A stretch of DNA of 64,000 nt. It comes from Solibacillus merdavium (GTDB lineage Bacteria; Bacillota; Bacilli; Bacillales_A; Planococcaceae). The translations under genes were made by a program, and so were the position numbers. Positions 1 through 8,104 of the stretch are shown one piece after another. The stretch spans positions 62,001 to 126,000 of the forward strand of contig NZ_JACSPW010000010.1 of the NCBI RefSeq assembly GCF_014836935.1, read 5' to 3'. Numbering within the stretch: position 1 is the first letter of the stretch; the number at the start of each line of letters is the position of its first letter. The notes under the pieces were generated by a model that saw only the letters and a program-made list of their open reading frames with translations, had not been told where the DNA came from and ran no database searches.

Positions 1-120
1 GCACCAATGATTTACGTACACCACCAAGCCTATATTTCAGGATTAAGTGAAAAAATTGAAGGACACTGGATTAATGATTCAGGACATCATAAGCTTCAGG
101 AAGTGAAATTTGTAAAGTAA
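1..120 (+). CDS. Unknown protein, C-terminal fragment (gene enters from the left edge)
   Basis: The window opens inside this gene. Only the last 39 codons are present, read in frame from base 1 to the TAA at 118-120. The visible tail is hydrophilic and His-rich (YVHHQAY near its beginning, SGHHK near its end), with no membrane segment and no motif I recognise, so no function is offered. A strong hairpin terminator follows 11 bases after the stop, which supports this being a true gene end. The start and the rest of the protein lie outside the window. Confidence 0.6.
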   Translation, partial: APMIYVHHQAYISGLSEKIEGHWINDSGHHKLQEVKFVK

Positions 121-131
121 GTATAGTAAAA

Positions 132-166
132 GGAAGCGGAACTTTTCGGAGTTCTACTTCCTTTTT
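132..166 (+). terminator. Rho-independent terminator of the left-edge gene
   Basis: GGAAG and GGAACT pair with AGTTC and CTTCC around a short loop, followed directly by five T residues. Confidence 0.85.
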
Positions 167-244
167 ATGTATTTTTTAAAGGTAAACTGGTCGTTACCGT
201 CGAAATTATTTAAGTAACGAAATCCTATTTAGGAGGTTTTATGT

Positions 245-1003
245 ATGAGATTGAAGGATAAAGTCGCAGTAATAACAGGTGCTGCATCAGGAATGGGGAA
301 GGCGACGGCCATTTTATTTGCCCGAGAAGGTGCAAAGGTTGTTGTATCGGACCTAACTCTTGAAGGTGCGGGGGCAACAGTAGCAGAAATTACAGCACTG
401 GGCGGAACGGCAACTGCTGTAGTAGCTAATGTTGCGACGGAAGCAGATATTCATAAATTAATAAAAGCCGCTTTAAATAGTTATGGTACACTTGATATTT
501 TAGTAAACAATGCTGGTATTATGGACGACTTCTCTCCAGTAGGCGATGTGAAAGATGACTTATGGGATCGCGTATTTGAAGTAAATGTAAAAGGTGTTAT
601 GCGTGCAAGCCGTCAAGCGATGCCTATTTTTCTGGAAAAGGGTGCAGGAACGATTATAAATATTGCCTCAATAGGTGGTTTATACGGCTCTAGGGCGGGG
701 GCTGCGTATACAGCATCTAAACATGCTGTTATAGGATTAACGAAAAATACAGCATTCCAATATGCGGAAAAAGGTATTAAATGTAATGCTATTGCTCCAG
801 GCGGGGTCAATACAAATATTGGTGCAAGTTTCAGCAGTGCAAATCAAGAAGGTATGACTCGTGCAATGGCAGGAGCAAGTTTTAACCCACGGAGTGGTGA
901 ACCGGAAGATATTGCGCGGGTTGCACTGTTTTTAGCATCAGAGGACTCTGATTTTGTAAATGGGGTCGTCATTACTGCAGATGCAGGATGGACAGCGTAT
1001 TAA
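245..1003 (+). CDS. Short-chain dehydrogenase/reductase (classical SDR)
   Basis: A 252-residue classical SDR, the usual length for this family of cytoplasmic NAD(P)-dependent oxidoreductases. The cofactor motif TGAASGMG is at residues 11-18, NNAG at 88-91, and the catalytic Ser, Tyr and Lys at about 142, 155 and 159 (YTASK). The start at 245 follows AGGAGG with 8 bases between; an overlapping ATG at 241 is in another frame. The gene stands alone between two terminators, so context gives no substrate. The sequence resembles 3-oxoacyl-ACP reductase and glucose 1-dehydrogenase-like members, but the family cannot be split further by eye. Fold certain, substrate unknown. Confidence 0.9.
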   Translation: MRLKDKVAVITGAASGMGKATAILFAREGAKVVVSDLTLEGAGATVAEITALGGTATAVVANVATEADIHKLIKAALNSYGTLDILVNNAGIMDDFSPVGDVKDDLWDRVFEVNVKGVMRASRQAMPIFLEKGAGTIINIASIGGLYGSRAGAAYTASKHAVIGLTKNTAFQYAEKGIKCNAIAPGGVNTNIGASFSSANQEGMTRAMAGASFNPRSGEPEDIARVALFLASEDSDFVNGVVITADAGWTAY

Positions 1004-1020
1004 TATTTTCTATTTTCAAG

Positions 1021-1048
1021 GTTCGGTAAACATACCGAACTTTTTTTT
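1021..1048 (+). terminator. Terminator after the SDR gene
   Basis: Perfect 8-bp stem GTTCGGTA / TACCGAAC with an AACA loop and a run of eight T residues. Confidence 0.9.
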
Positions 1049-1100
1049 ATGGAAAAAAATCTATCAATCTAATACTAATTCAAGAAAAATATGTTTTTTA

Positions 1101-1128
1101 TTGAATTTTATTAACTTTTTGCTATATT
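1101..1128 (+). promoter_or_regulatory. Possible sigma-A promoter of the deacetylase gene
   Basis: TTGAAT at 1101-1106 and TATATT at 1123-1128 are separated by 16 bases, with about 40 bases to the start codon. The match is reasonable but the area is AT-rich, so chance is possible. Confidence 0.4.
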
Positions 1129-1169
1129 AATACGTCTAATATATAAAGTAAAGATTGGAGGGCAATAAG

Positions 1170-2057
1170 ATGGGGAAAAAAATTGGCCTACTTGGTATTT
1201 TGTTTAGTTTCTTGTTAGTTGTTCAAGGTTACCGGTTTTGGACAGACGTACCATCCACATTTGCAGAGAGCGGGATGGTTACGATAAGCATAACTTACTC
1301 TGAACAGGTGGCTTTCGACCGTTTTATTAATAAAGCATCAAGTACAAGTGAATTAGTGAAACCCTTTTATTTATTTAATGGAGGGCTAACGCGGAGCATT
1401 CAAAACTGTGATGAATACATAGAGGTTGAAAAAATACTAGAAGACAAGAAGCGGCCTACCAATAAGCAAGGGAATGAACAGAGCCAACCGATTAGTGGAG
1501 ATAATAAGGGAAAAAGAATTGCGCTCACATTTGATGATGGTCCACATCAATCGGTGACCAATCAAATTTTATTAACGCTTCAAAAACATGAAGTGAAGGC
1601 GACATTTTTTGTGCTTGGGCAAAATGTTGTGAAGCATCCTGAAATCGTAAAAAAGGCAGATGCATCTGGGCATGAAATCGCCAACCATTCATGGGGGCAT
1701 AAAAATTTAACCAAGCTAAACGTAAGCCAAATGCAAGAGGAAATCAATCGGGCAAACGAGGCAATCTGTGATGCAATCGGGAAATATCCCACAATGTATA
1801 GACCACCATTTGGAGCGATTGACGAGACGGTACGAGAAGTAATTGAGTTAACCCCGGTTTTATGGAATATTGATACGCTCGATTGGCATCATAAAACGCC
1901 GGCAAAAACGTTGGCGAACTTGAAGGCCCAGGCAAAGAATGATGGTATTATTTTAATGCATGATATTCATCAACAATCGGCAGAAGCTTTGGAAGATGTT
2001 ATTCTATATTTAAAAGAGGAAGGCTATGAATTTGTGACAACAAGCCAATTATTATAG
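1170..2057 (+). CDS. Polysaccharide (peptidoglycan) deacetylase, NodB/CE4 family
   Basis: A 295-residue carbohydrate esterase that should remove N-acetyl groups from a cell-wall polymer outside the membrane. An N-terminal hydrophobic segment (about residues 6-22) looks like a signal anchor. The NodB domain covers about 114-293 and shows all motifs in order: TFDDGP at about 120-125, the metal-binding H-x3-H (HSWGH) at about 173-177, RPPFGA at about 211-216, an LDWH motif near 237-240 and HDIH at about 264-267. The start chosen is ATG 1170, seven bases after GGAGGG; the TTG at 1155 lies upstream of that ribosome site. A spacer of about 90 residues separates anchor and catalytic domain. Substrate class is inferred from the family. 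Confidence 0.88.
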   Translation: MGKKIGLLGILFSFLLVVQGYRFWTDVPSTFAESGMVTISITYSEQVAFDRFINKASSTSELVKPFYLFNGGLTRSIQNCDEYIEVEKILEDKKRPTNKQGNEQSQPISGDNKGKRIALTFDDGPHQSVTNQILLTLQKHEVKATFFVLGQNVVKHPEIVKKADASGHEIANHSWGHKNLTKLNVSQMQEEINRANEAICDAIGKYPTMYRPPFGAIDETVREVIELTPVLWNIDTLDWHHKTPAKTLANLKAQAKNDGIILMHDIHQQSAEALEDVILYLKEEGYEFVTTSQLL

Positions 2058-2073
2058 TGTGAGAGTTTCTAAA

Positions 2074-2103
2074 GGAAGTAGTGAGGGCTATTTCCTTTTT
2101 TTA
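2074..2103 (+). terminator. Terminator between the deacetylase and RlmA-like genes
   Basis: GGAAGTAG pairs with CTATTTCC (one G-T pair) and is followed by eight T residues. It lies inside a possible upstream extension of the next reading frame and argues against that extension. Confidence 0.75.
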
Positions 2104-2157
2104 TTTTTATCAGTTTATGGTACGATACAAGCGAACACATACGAAGGAGGATCCGTC

Positions 2158-2994
2158 GTGGGTCTATTATCAAAACGAGCGTTAAGTATTCAACAATTTC
2201 AATTAAACAGTAAAATTTTTGCTTGTCCTTTTTGTAAACAGCAAATGAATATGAGTGATGAAGGGAAAATGAGCTGTGCCTTGAATCATACATTTGATGT
2301 AGCAAAGCAAGGTTATTTATATATGTTAAATCGACCAGTACAGTCGATGTATGGTAAAGAGCTATTCGTATCACGGCATACGATTATTAATGCGGGGATA
2401 TATGACAAAGTGCAAAAAGCGATTGCCAGTGAAATCAAACAGCAAAACCCGGTCATTTTAGATACAGGCTGTGGGGAAGGTTCCCATTTACACCGCATCT
2501 GTGAGCAATTGGACGGTGCTGTTGGTATCGGAATCGATATTTCAAAAGAAGGAATCATGGCCGCTGCCAAGTTTTATAACGAACAGCTTTGGTGCGTGGG
2601 TGATTTGGCAAATAGTCCATATAATGAGCAATCCTTTGATGCCATACTCAATATTTTATCACCTGCCAACTATGAAGAATTTAAACGATTGCTTAAGCCA
2701 GGAGGAAAAGTTATTAAAGTTGTTCCCCAGGAAAATTATTTAATGGAGCTACGCAAGCAAGCCTTTGCAGATTCTGAAAAGGAAAGCTATACAAATGCTC
2801 AAACTGTGGAACGTTTTAAGACAGCCTTTGGACATGTTGAAGTGAAGCGTATTACGTATACCGTCCCACTTGAAGCGCATCTAGTACAAAACTTACTCGA
2901 AATGACACCAATGGGTTGGCACATTGAAGAAAAAGAGAATATTCAATTACGGGAAATTACAATTGATTTAGATTTATTAATTGGAATGGAGTGA
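2158..2994 (+). CDS. 23S rRNA (guanine-N1)-methyltransferase, RlmA/TlrB family
   Basis: A 278-residue SAM-dependent methyltransferase of the RlmA type, which methylates N1 of a guanine (G745 or G748) in 23S rRNA. The family's N-terminal zinc finger is present: C23-x2-C26 followed by C40-x3-H44. The SAM-binding motif (VILDTGCGEG) lies around residues 99-108. The start is GTG 2158, seven bases after AAGGAGG; the open frame extends upstream to 2059 but that stretch contains a terminator hairpin. The next gene starts seven bases after the stop, so the two are probably co-transcribed. Some members of this family give macrolide resistance, but eye inspection cannot separate RlmA(I) from RlmA(II). 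Confidence 0.85.
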   Translation: MGLLSKRALSIQQFQLNSKIFACPFCKQQMNMSDEGKMSCALNHTFDVAKQGYLYMLNRPVQSMYGKELFVSRHTIINAGIYDKVQKAIASEIKQQNPVILDTGCGEGSHLHRICEQLDGAVGIGIDISKEGIMAAAKFYNEQLWCVGDLANSPYNEQSFDAILNILSPANYEEFKRLLKPGGKVIKVVPQENYLMELRKQAFADSEKESYTNAQTVERFKTAFGHVEVKRITYTVPLEAHLVQNLLEMTPMGWHIEEKENIQLREITIDLDLLIGME

Positions 2995-3000
2995 TGATGG

Positions 3001-3888
3001 ATGAAGAAAATTTTAGTATTAGGTGGAACACGTTTTTTTGGAAGGAAATTAGTAGATTTATTACTGGAGCAAAAGCATGAAGTAACGATTGTAACGCGAG
3101 GGGTTTCTGAAAATCCGTTTGGTGAAGCGGTGGAACATATTAAAGTCGACCGCAAAGAAAAGGCTGCGTTTGAGAAAGCTTTGGAAAATCGCACTTTTGA
3201 TATTGTTTACGATAATATTTGCTATTCACCGAATGAAGCGAAGCAACTATGTGACATGTTTAAAGGAAAAATCGGTAAACTTGTTTTCACCTCTACATTA
3301 GCTACATATGAGGCAGATGGTATGCCCCATGCAGAGGGGGATTTTGACCCAACTTCATATGAAATCGTAATGGGTGATACGCATGAATTTACTTACGGTG
3401 AAGGAAAGCGTTTAGCGGAAGCGGTCTTTTATAGATTTGCCGATTTCCCTGTCGTGGCTGTTCGCTTCCCGATTGTGATGGGTGAGGATGATTATACGCG
3501 CCGCTTGCATTTCCATATTGAGCGCATCGTAAATAATGAGCCGATTGGATTTAGTAATATGGATGCTGAAATGTCGTTCATTCAAGCAACAGAAGCAGCA
3601 AGATTTTTAATGTGGGCAGGAATGGGAAATGTTGAAGGACCGATTAATGCTACGGCGAATGGTGTTATAGCATTAAAAGATTTGATTTCACTTATAGAAG
3701 AAAAAACGGGTGAACGTGCAAAAATAGCACTGCTCGGTACTGAAGAAATCCGTTCACCATATGCAATCCCTGCTTCATGGTATATGAAAAATGATAAATC
3801 ACAGCAACTAGGATTTAAATTTAGTCATATTGATGATTGGTTGCCTCAGTTAGTCGAAGAAATTGCAAAATCTACACCAAAACAGTAA
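3001..3888 (+). CDS. NAD(P)-dependent epimerase/dehydratase-like protein (extended SDR)
   Basis: A 295-residue Rossmann-fold protein of the extended SDR family. The nucleotide-binding glycine motif GGTRFFG is at residues 8-14, and a YxxxK pair is present at Tyr132 and Lys136 (YGEGK). It resembles bacterial proteins annotated as NAD-dependent epimerases and related to the plant CSP41 RNA-binding proteins, for which the substrate is usually unknown. It starts seven bases after the rRNA methyltransferase stop and is probably translated from the same mRNA. No pathway partner is nearby, so the reaction cannot be named. Confidence 0.75.
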   Translation: MKKILVLGGTRFFGRKLVDLLLEQKHEVTIVTRGVSENPFGEAVEHIKVDRKEKAAFEKALENRTFDIVYDNICYSPNEAKQLCDMFKGKIGKLVFTSTLATYEADGMPHAEGDFDPTSYEIVMGDTHEFTYGEGKRLAEAVFYRFADFPVVAVRFPIVMGEDDYTRRLHFHIERIVNNEPIGFSNMDAEMSFIQATEAARFLMWAGMGNVEGPINATANGVIALKDLISLIEEKTGERAKIALLGTEEIRSPYAIPASWYMKNDKSQQLGFKFSHIDDWLPQLVEEIAKSTPKQ

Positions 3889-3955
3889 TGATTGTATAGC
3901 AATACGACTATAGATTACAATAGATTGAGAATCAAACATAAGGTAGGAATGAAAA

Positions 3956-4558
3956 GTGTATAAATTTATTGCAAATATTGTATATGGTATTTTAGGGGTT
4001 AACGGGTCAAAGGCAAAGGTATATGGGAAAGAAAATATACCGAAAGAAGGAGGCTTTGTCATTGCTTGTACACATAATGGCTATATCGACATTTTAAATT
4101 TGGGAATATCGATGTTGCCACGAGAAGTACATTTTATGGCTAAAAAGCAATTGTTCGATGTTAAAGGCATAGGTTGGCTTATTAAAAGGCTGAACGCATT
4201 TCCGGTCGATCGTGATAATCCAGGGCCTAGTGTAATTAAAATCCCTCGACAACTTATTAAAGAGGGAAAGGTTGTAGGGATATTCCCAAGTGGTACAAGA
4301 AGCTCTGAAAACTCAGAATTAAAAGCCGGTGCCGTGACAATCGCCCAGCTGGCTAAGGCAGAAATTGTGCCGGCTGCCTATATCGGTCCGAAAAATGCAA
4401 AGGGTGTATTCAAACGTCAAAAAGGCTATTTGATTTACGGCAAGCCATTTACAGTGGAATCGGGAAAAGAAGGTCGTGAACAATCGGTACAGTTTTTGGA
4501 ACAAGAGCTCAACCGACTGACTGCCCACCTTAAAGAATTGCATCCAGAGGTAAAATAA
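3956..4558 (+). CDS. plsC: 1-acyl-sn-glycerol-3-phosphate acyltransferase (PlsC)
   Basis: A 200-residue membrane-associated acyltransferase that converts lysophosphatidic acid to phosphatidic acid, the second acylation step in phospholipid synthesis. The catalytic H-x4-D motif is at His40 and Asp45 (HNGYID), and the substrate-phosphate motif (FPSGTR) at about 110-115, where many relatives have EGTR. The length matches short Gram-positive PlsC proteins. The start is GTG 3956 after AAGGTAGGA with 7 bases between. A 67-base gap separates it from the epimerase gene and a strong terminator follows. A paralogous role on another acyl acceptor cannot be excluded. Confidence 0.85.
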   Translation: MYKFIANIVYGILGVNGSKAKVYGKENIPKEGGFVIACTHNGYIDILNLGISMLPREVHFMAKKQLFDVKGIGWLIKRLNAFPVDRDNPGPSVIKIPRQLIKEGKVVGIFPSGTRSSENSELKAGAVTIAQLAKAEIVPAAYIGPKNAKGVFKRQKGYLIYGKPFTVESGKEGREQSVQFLEQELNRLTAHLKELHPEVK

Positions 4559-4560
4559 TA

Positions 4561-4593
4561 GAAGCTGCCAAAATTTTTTTGGCGGCTTCTTTA
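4561..4593 (+). terminator. Terminator after plsC
   Basis: A 13-bp stem (GAAGCTGCCAAAA / TTTTGGCGGCTTC, one G-T pair) with a short T loop and trailing T residues. The next gene's ribosome site follows immediately. Confidence 0.85.
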
Positions 4594-4608
4594 TGAGGAG
4601 GAGTCAAT

Positions 4609-5073
4609 ATGAAACAAGTGTTATTCGTATGCTTAGGAAATATTTGCCGTTCTCCAATGGCAGAGGCGGTTATGCGTGATTTAATAGAAAAGCGCGGTTT
4701 GTCCGATCAGATTAAAGTCGATTCAGCAGGAACGAGCAACTACCATATCGGCGAACCGCCACACAAAGGGACAAAGGCAAAACTACAGGAATTCGGCATT
4801 ACTACAAGTGGGATGCAAGCTCGCCAGTTACGAAGCTCCGATTTGCATAACTTTGATTATATTGTGTGTATGGATGAAAGTAATGTAGCTAATACAATTG
4901 AAATGCTACGTGCAGAAGGGGATGTAAAAATATTTCGCTTCCTTGATTTAACTACTCATAAGAAGGATGTTCCTGACCCATGGTATACAGGCGACTTCCA
5001 GGAAACTTATGAACTTTGTTTGGAAGGGTGCGAGGCACTACTGAACCGAATTTTGGACGACTTTAAAAAATAA
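4609..5073 (+). CDS. Low-molecular-weight protein tyrosine/arginine phosphatase
   Basis: A 154-residue cytoplasmic phosphatase of the LMW-PTP family. The phosphate-binding loop C-x5-R is at Cys8-Arg14 (CLGNICR followed by S), and the general acid lies in DPWY at residues 123-126. Gram-positive members remove phosphate from tyrosine or, for YwlE types, from arginine; the family cannot be divided by sight. AGGAGGAG precedes the ATG. The gene lies alone between two terminators, so context does not name a substrate. Confidence 0.9.
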   Translation: MKQVLFVCLGNICRSPMAEAVMRDLIEKRGLSDQIKVDSAGTSNYHIGEPPHKGTKAKLQEFGITTSGMQARQLRSSDLHNFDYIVCMDESNVANTIEMLRAEGDVKIFRFLDLTTHKKDVPDPWYTGDFQETYELCLEGCEALLNRILDDFKK

Positions 5074-5111
5074 AATAGCGGGGCTGATGAAGACATCAGT
5101 CCCGCTATTTA
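5072..5111. terminator. Bidirectional terminator between convergent genes
   Basis: A long stem (AAATAGCGGG, CTGATG / CATCAG, CCCGCTATTT) flanked by A residues on the left and T residues on the right. It serves the phosphatase gene and the minus-strand anti-sigma-like gene. Confidence 0.9.
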
Positions 5112-5113
5112 TT

Positions 5114-6469
5114 TTAGTATGGTAATGAAACTTCGATAATTTTGGTTTTTTGCTGTTTTGTCTGTCGCCATTTATAGATTGTTGGCGATTCATAGTTTTC
5201 AATATCAGGCACTTCCGCTTGGATTGTCTTGTCATCTATCCATTCATAATGAAAAATTGGGTACCATGGATGAGTAAAATAATCTTGCTTAGAGCTTGGC
5301 AGATTGACTTCCATCTTATCGATATTGAGCACGTGAAGCATTGCTCGAGGAAGTAAAGTGTCTTCATAATATTCATCAAGGGTAATGGACATTAAGATGT
5401 TTTCATAATTTGGTGACAGCTTGAAGCTCTGTAATTTACCCCAAACTAAACTGCCGAATGTAATATCCTCACCAAGCCTTTTAACGAATGCATTTTCACA
5501 ATATTGTTCTAGACAATTATATTTGAAAACGCCAATTTCTGTATCTTTATCTGTAAATAGAGGTTCATACGTCAATTCAAAGTTATCTGCCTCATATTTG
5601 TATAGTAAAAGTTGGTTTAAAAATGTCAACTGATAAAACGGGATCTCTTCTACTGTATTATTCAAAGTGTTTTTAAACGAAATGACTTTCTCTTTATTTA
5701 TTGTTGGTAGTTCATTGATTGATCCTAATAATGATAATATTTCATGGCCATCATTCGTAATAAACTGCTTGGCAACAAGTCCGTCGCCATTATCGTAATA
5801 AAAGTAGTTTTTCCCTCCCTCAATCTCCTTGGTAATTTGTACTAAGTTATCGTACTCCTTGTATGGTGTTATAAGTTTTACTGGATACGACATCGCCTGC
5901 CCTTCAAATGTGAAACCATCCTTTACAGGCAATTTTATAATAGTTTGTATAGGGTCTAGCTGGTTTAACTGTGTTAAGGTAAAAGACTTTTTTTCAAATT
6001 CCATAATTTCCTCATACACAAGTTCTATCGCATCAGTTTTTATACGATAAACTTTTTGCATTACTGCTCCAGTATTATCTTCCAATATTTCAACATATTC
6101 ATCGGACAGCCAGGTCGTTGTTTCTGTAAACCCTGCATATTCATTTCCCATTCCTAAGAAGTAAGCAACATCGCCGTCCTCTTTAAAATATTTTTGTAAT
6201 GGTAATTCTTCTATCGTTTCTTTGATTTCTTCATCTACAGGTACGGTTGGGGTCGTTTGGCTGAAGTCATTTAGGGACCATGGATTCATCACAAGAATTG
6301 TAAGGGTAATCATCGCTAAAAAGATTACAAATGTTGCATAGTATAAACGGTTGGATTTTTTGAATGGCTGCTTTTGCCGTTTTCGAACGTTTACTTTTGC
6401 CATTACTTGTTCCGATCTTTTAGATGTGGAGCCCATTTTTTTATTGAGCTGACGTTTTATTTCATTCAT
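5114..6469 (-). CDS. Membrane-anchored putative regulator of the adjacent ECF sigma factor
   Basis: A 451-residue protein with a basic cytoplasmic N-terminus (about 40 residues), one membrane segment at about 42-64, and a large outer domain of nearly 390 residues with no motif I recognise. The start ATG 6469 sits seven bases after GGGAGGTG, and the first codons overlap the sigma gene stop by eight bases, so translation is probably coupled. Position and topology fit an anti-sigma factor that holds the sigma factor at the membrane and senses an external signal. I see no zinc-binding HxxxCxxC anti-sigma motif, so the role is inferred from context only. Confidence 0.7.
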   Translation of the reverse strand: MNEIKRQLNKKMGSTSKRSEQVMAKVNVRKRQKQPFKKSNRLYYATFVIFLAMITLTILVMNPWSLNDFSQTTPTVPVDEEIKETIEELPLQKYFKEDGDVAYFLGMGNEYAGFTETTTWLSDEYVEILEDNTGAVMQKVYRIKTDAIELVYEEIMEFEKKSFTLTQLNQLDPIQTIIKLPVKDGFTFEGQAMSYPVKLITPYKEYDNLVQITKEIEGGKNYFYYDNGDGLVAKQFITNDGHEILSLLGSINELPTINKEKVISFKNTLNNTVEEIPFYQLTFLNQLLLYKYEADNFELTYEPLFTDKDTEIGVFKYNCLEQYCENAFVKRLGEDITFGSLVWGKLQSFKLSPNYENILMSITLDEYYEDTLLPRAMLHVLNIDKMEVNLPSSKQDYFTHPWYPIFHYEWIDDKTIQAEVPDIENYESPTIYKWRQTKQQKTKIIEVSLPY

Positions 6470-6980
6470 TGGCAAGCACCTCCCATTCCTCTGAAGATAG
6501 TTTTTCCTTTAATAATTGTCTTGCTCTCCGCATCCTCGTTTTTACAGTGTTATCGGATATCCTTAATAAACTTGCAACTTCCAGGACGGAAAGCTCCTCA
6601 TAATAGTAGTGAACAATGACTTCCCTTAAAGGTATAGGCAATTGTAAAATTGCTTCTGCAATATCGAGCCGTTCTGCTTGTTGAAGCATTTTTTGTGGAT
6701 CTATTTTTGTTTGAAAAAAATGGTTTGTTAATTGTTGCTTTCGGTATGTCCAGCTTTTTAAATAGTCTTTGCTCTTATTTATAACAATGCGTACAAGGTA
6801 AGTTTTTAACGAAGCGCGTTCTTCAAACTGTTCGAACTTAACGTAATACGATAAAAAGGAGTCCTGCACAATATCCTCTGCCACTTGCCAATCCTTCACA
6901 TATAAAAAGGCAATGCGGAGCAAATAATCGCTATACGTTTCCATTACTTGTTGAAATGCTTGCTCATCGGAAAGCATCAT
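6462..6980 (-). CDS. ECF-type RNA polymerase sigma factor
   Basis: A 172-residue sigma-70 family protein with only regions 2 and 4, the hallmark of the extracytoplasmic-function group. Region 2 includes the stretch WQVAEDIVQDSFL; region 4 ends in a helix-turn-helix (SVLEVASLLRISDNTVKTRMRRARQ is split here as SVLEVASLLRIS and NTVKTRMRRARQ). The start ATG 6980 follows AAAGGAG; an in-frame extension to 7034 would read through the proposed promoter. The downstream partner overlaps by eight bases. An ECF-like promoter just upstream suggests the factor transcribes its own operon. The target regulon cannot be read from this window. Confidence 0.92.
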   Translation of the reverse strand: MMLSDEQAFQQVMETYSDYLLRIAFLYVKDWQVAEDIVQDSFLSYYVKFEQFEERASLKTYLVRIVINKSKDYLKSWTYRKQQLTNHFFQTKIDPQKMLQQAERLDIAEAILQLPIPLREVIVHYYYEELSVLEVASLLRISDNTVKTRMRRARQLLKEKLSSEEWEVLANE

Positions 6981-7015
6981 ACAATAAGCACTCCTTTCTA
7001 TTGATTTATTCATTA

Positions 7016-7042
7016 GACGAATCAGATGTAGCATTCGTTTTA
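7016..7042 (-). promoter_or_regulatory. ECF-type promoter upstream of the sigma gene
   Basis: Read on the minus strand, TAAAAC (7042-7037) and CGTC (7019-7016) are 17 bases apart. Bacillus SigM, SigX and SigW promoters have TGAAAC and CGTC/CGTA at this spacing. The predicted transcript start lies about 30 bases before the sigma gene ATG. This suggests autoregulation. Confidence 0.6.
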
Positions 7043-7210
7043 GTAAACAATAAATTTTAAAATGTATTAAGAAAAAATGCTACAGGTTTTACATTTTTTT
7101 GAGAAGGCAATTTAATTTTTTTTAGACTTTATGTATAATGAGTAAGTTAAATAATATTTTTTCGTTTTTAAATAATGTGATGAATAGATAATCGAAAGAG
7201 AGTGGATATA

Positions 7211-7930
7211 ATGGGTCGTAAATGGAATAACATTAAAGATAAAAAAGCTGGGAAAGATGCAGCTAACAGTCGTATTTATGCGAAATTTGGCCGTGAAATT
7301 TATGTAGCAGCTAAATCAGGTGAACCAAATCCAGAATCAAACCGAGCGTTAAAAACAGTTTTAGAACGTGCGAAAACATATTCAGTGCCAAAGCATATTA
7401 TTGAAAAAGCAATCGATAAAGCAAAAGGTGGCGGCGATGAGCAATTCGATGAGTTACGCTATGAAGGTTTTGGTGTAGCGGGTACAATGGTTATCGTTGA
7501 TGCACTAACAAACAATGTAAATCGTACAGCTTCAGAAGTACGTGCTGCATTCGGTAAAAACGGCGGAAATATGGGTGTATCAGGCTCTGCGGCACATATG
7601 TTCCAAAATACTGCTGTATTCGGTATTGAAGGCAAAACAGAAGATGAAATTCTTGAAATCTTAATGGAAGCTGACTTGGATATGCGCGATATTATGGAAG
7701 AAGAAGGAACTATTATCGTATACGTTGAGCCGGAGCAATTCCATGCAACACAGGAAGCATTTAAGGCAGCGGGTATAGAAGAATTTACCGTTGCAGAGTT
7801 AACGATGCTACCAATGACAGAAGTAGCATTAGCAGGCGATGATCTAGTGAAATTTGAAAAGATGATCGATGCACTGGAAGATTTAGAAGACGTACAGCGT
7901 GTGTACCATAACGCTGATTTAGGAGAATAA
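7211..7930 (+). CDS. yeeI: YebC/PmpR-family DNA- or ribosome-associated protein (YeeI type)
   Basis: A 239-residue cytoplasmic protein that begins [12 protein letters not shown] and closely matches my memory of Bacillus subtilis YeeI along its length. YebC-family proteins were first described as transcription regulators; more recently members have been linked to helping ribosomes through proline-rich stretches. The start ATG 7211 follows a GAAAGAGAGTGG ribosome site; a GTG nine bases upstream (7202) overlaps that site. The protein has the family's three-domain length, with the acidic C-terminal part including an [14 protein letters not shown] ending. The gene is monocistronic, ending in a strong terminator. 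Confidence 0.9.
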   Translation: MGRKWNNIKDKKAGKDAANSRIYAKFGREIYVAAKSGEPNPESNRALKTVLERAKTYSVPKHIIEKAIDKAKGGGDEQFDELRYEGFGVAGTMVIVDALTNNVNRTASEVRAAFGKNGGNMGVSGSAAHMFQNTAVFGIEGKTEDEILEILMEADLDMRDIMEEEGTIIVYVEPEQFHATQEAFKAAGIEEFTVAELTMLPMTEVALAGDDLVKFEKMIDALEDLEDVQRVYHNADLGE

Positions 7931-7938
7931 TTATTCTA

Positions 7939-7968
7939 GCCCAAAATATAAAATTTTGGGCTTTTTTT
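7939..7968 (+). terminator. Terminator after yeeI
   Basis: AGCCCAAAAT pairs with ATTTTGGGCT around a four-base loop, followed by seven T residues. Confidence 0.9.
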
Positions 7969-8104
7969 AATGCTTATATAGGTAAATTTGTACAATATTT
8001 ATACTAAATGTTAATGAATATGTTGGATTAAGCAGAATTGGTTGCATTTAATATTCGAATAATTCAAAATACATATATTATGAATAAACTAGGAGACGAA
8101 GCAT

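Noticed and set aside
2059-2157. N-terminal extension of the RlmA-like protein
   Set aside because: The stretch contains a terminator hairpin with a T run, and a strong ribosome site sits right before GTG 2158.
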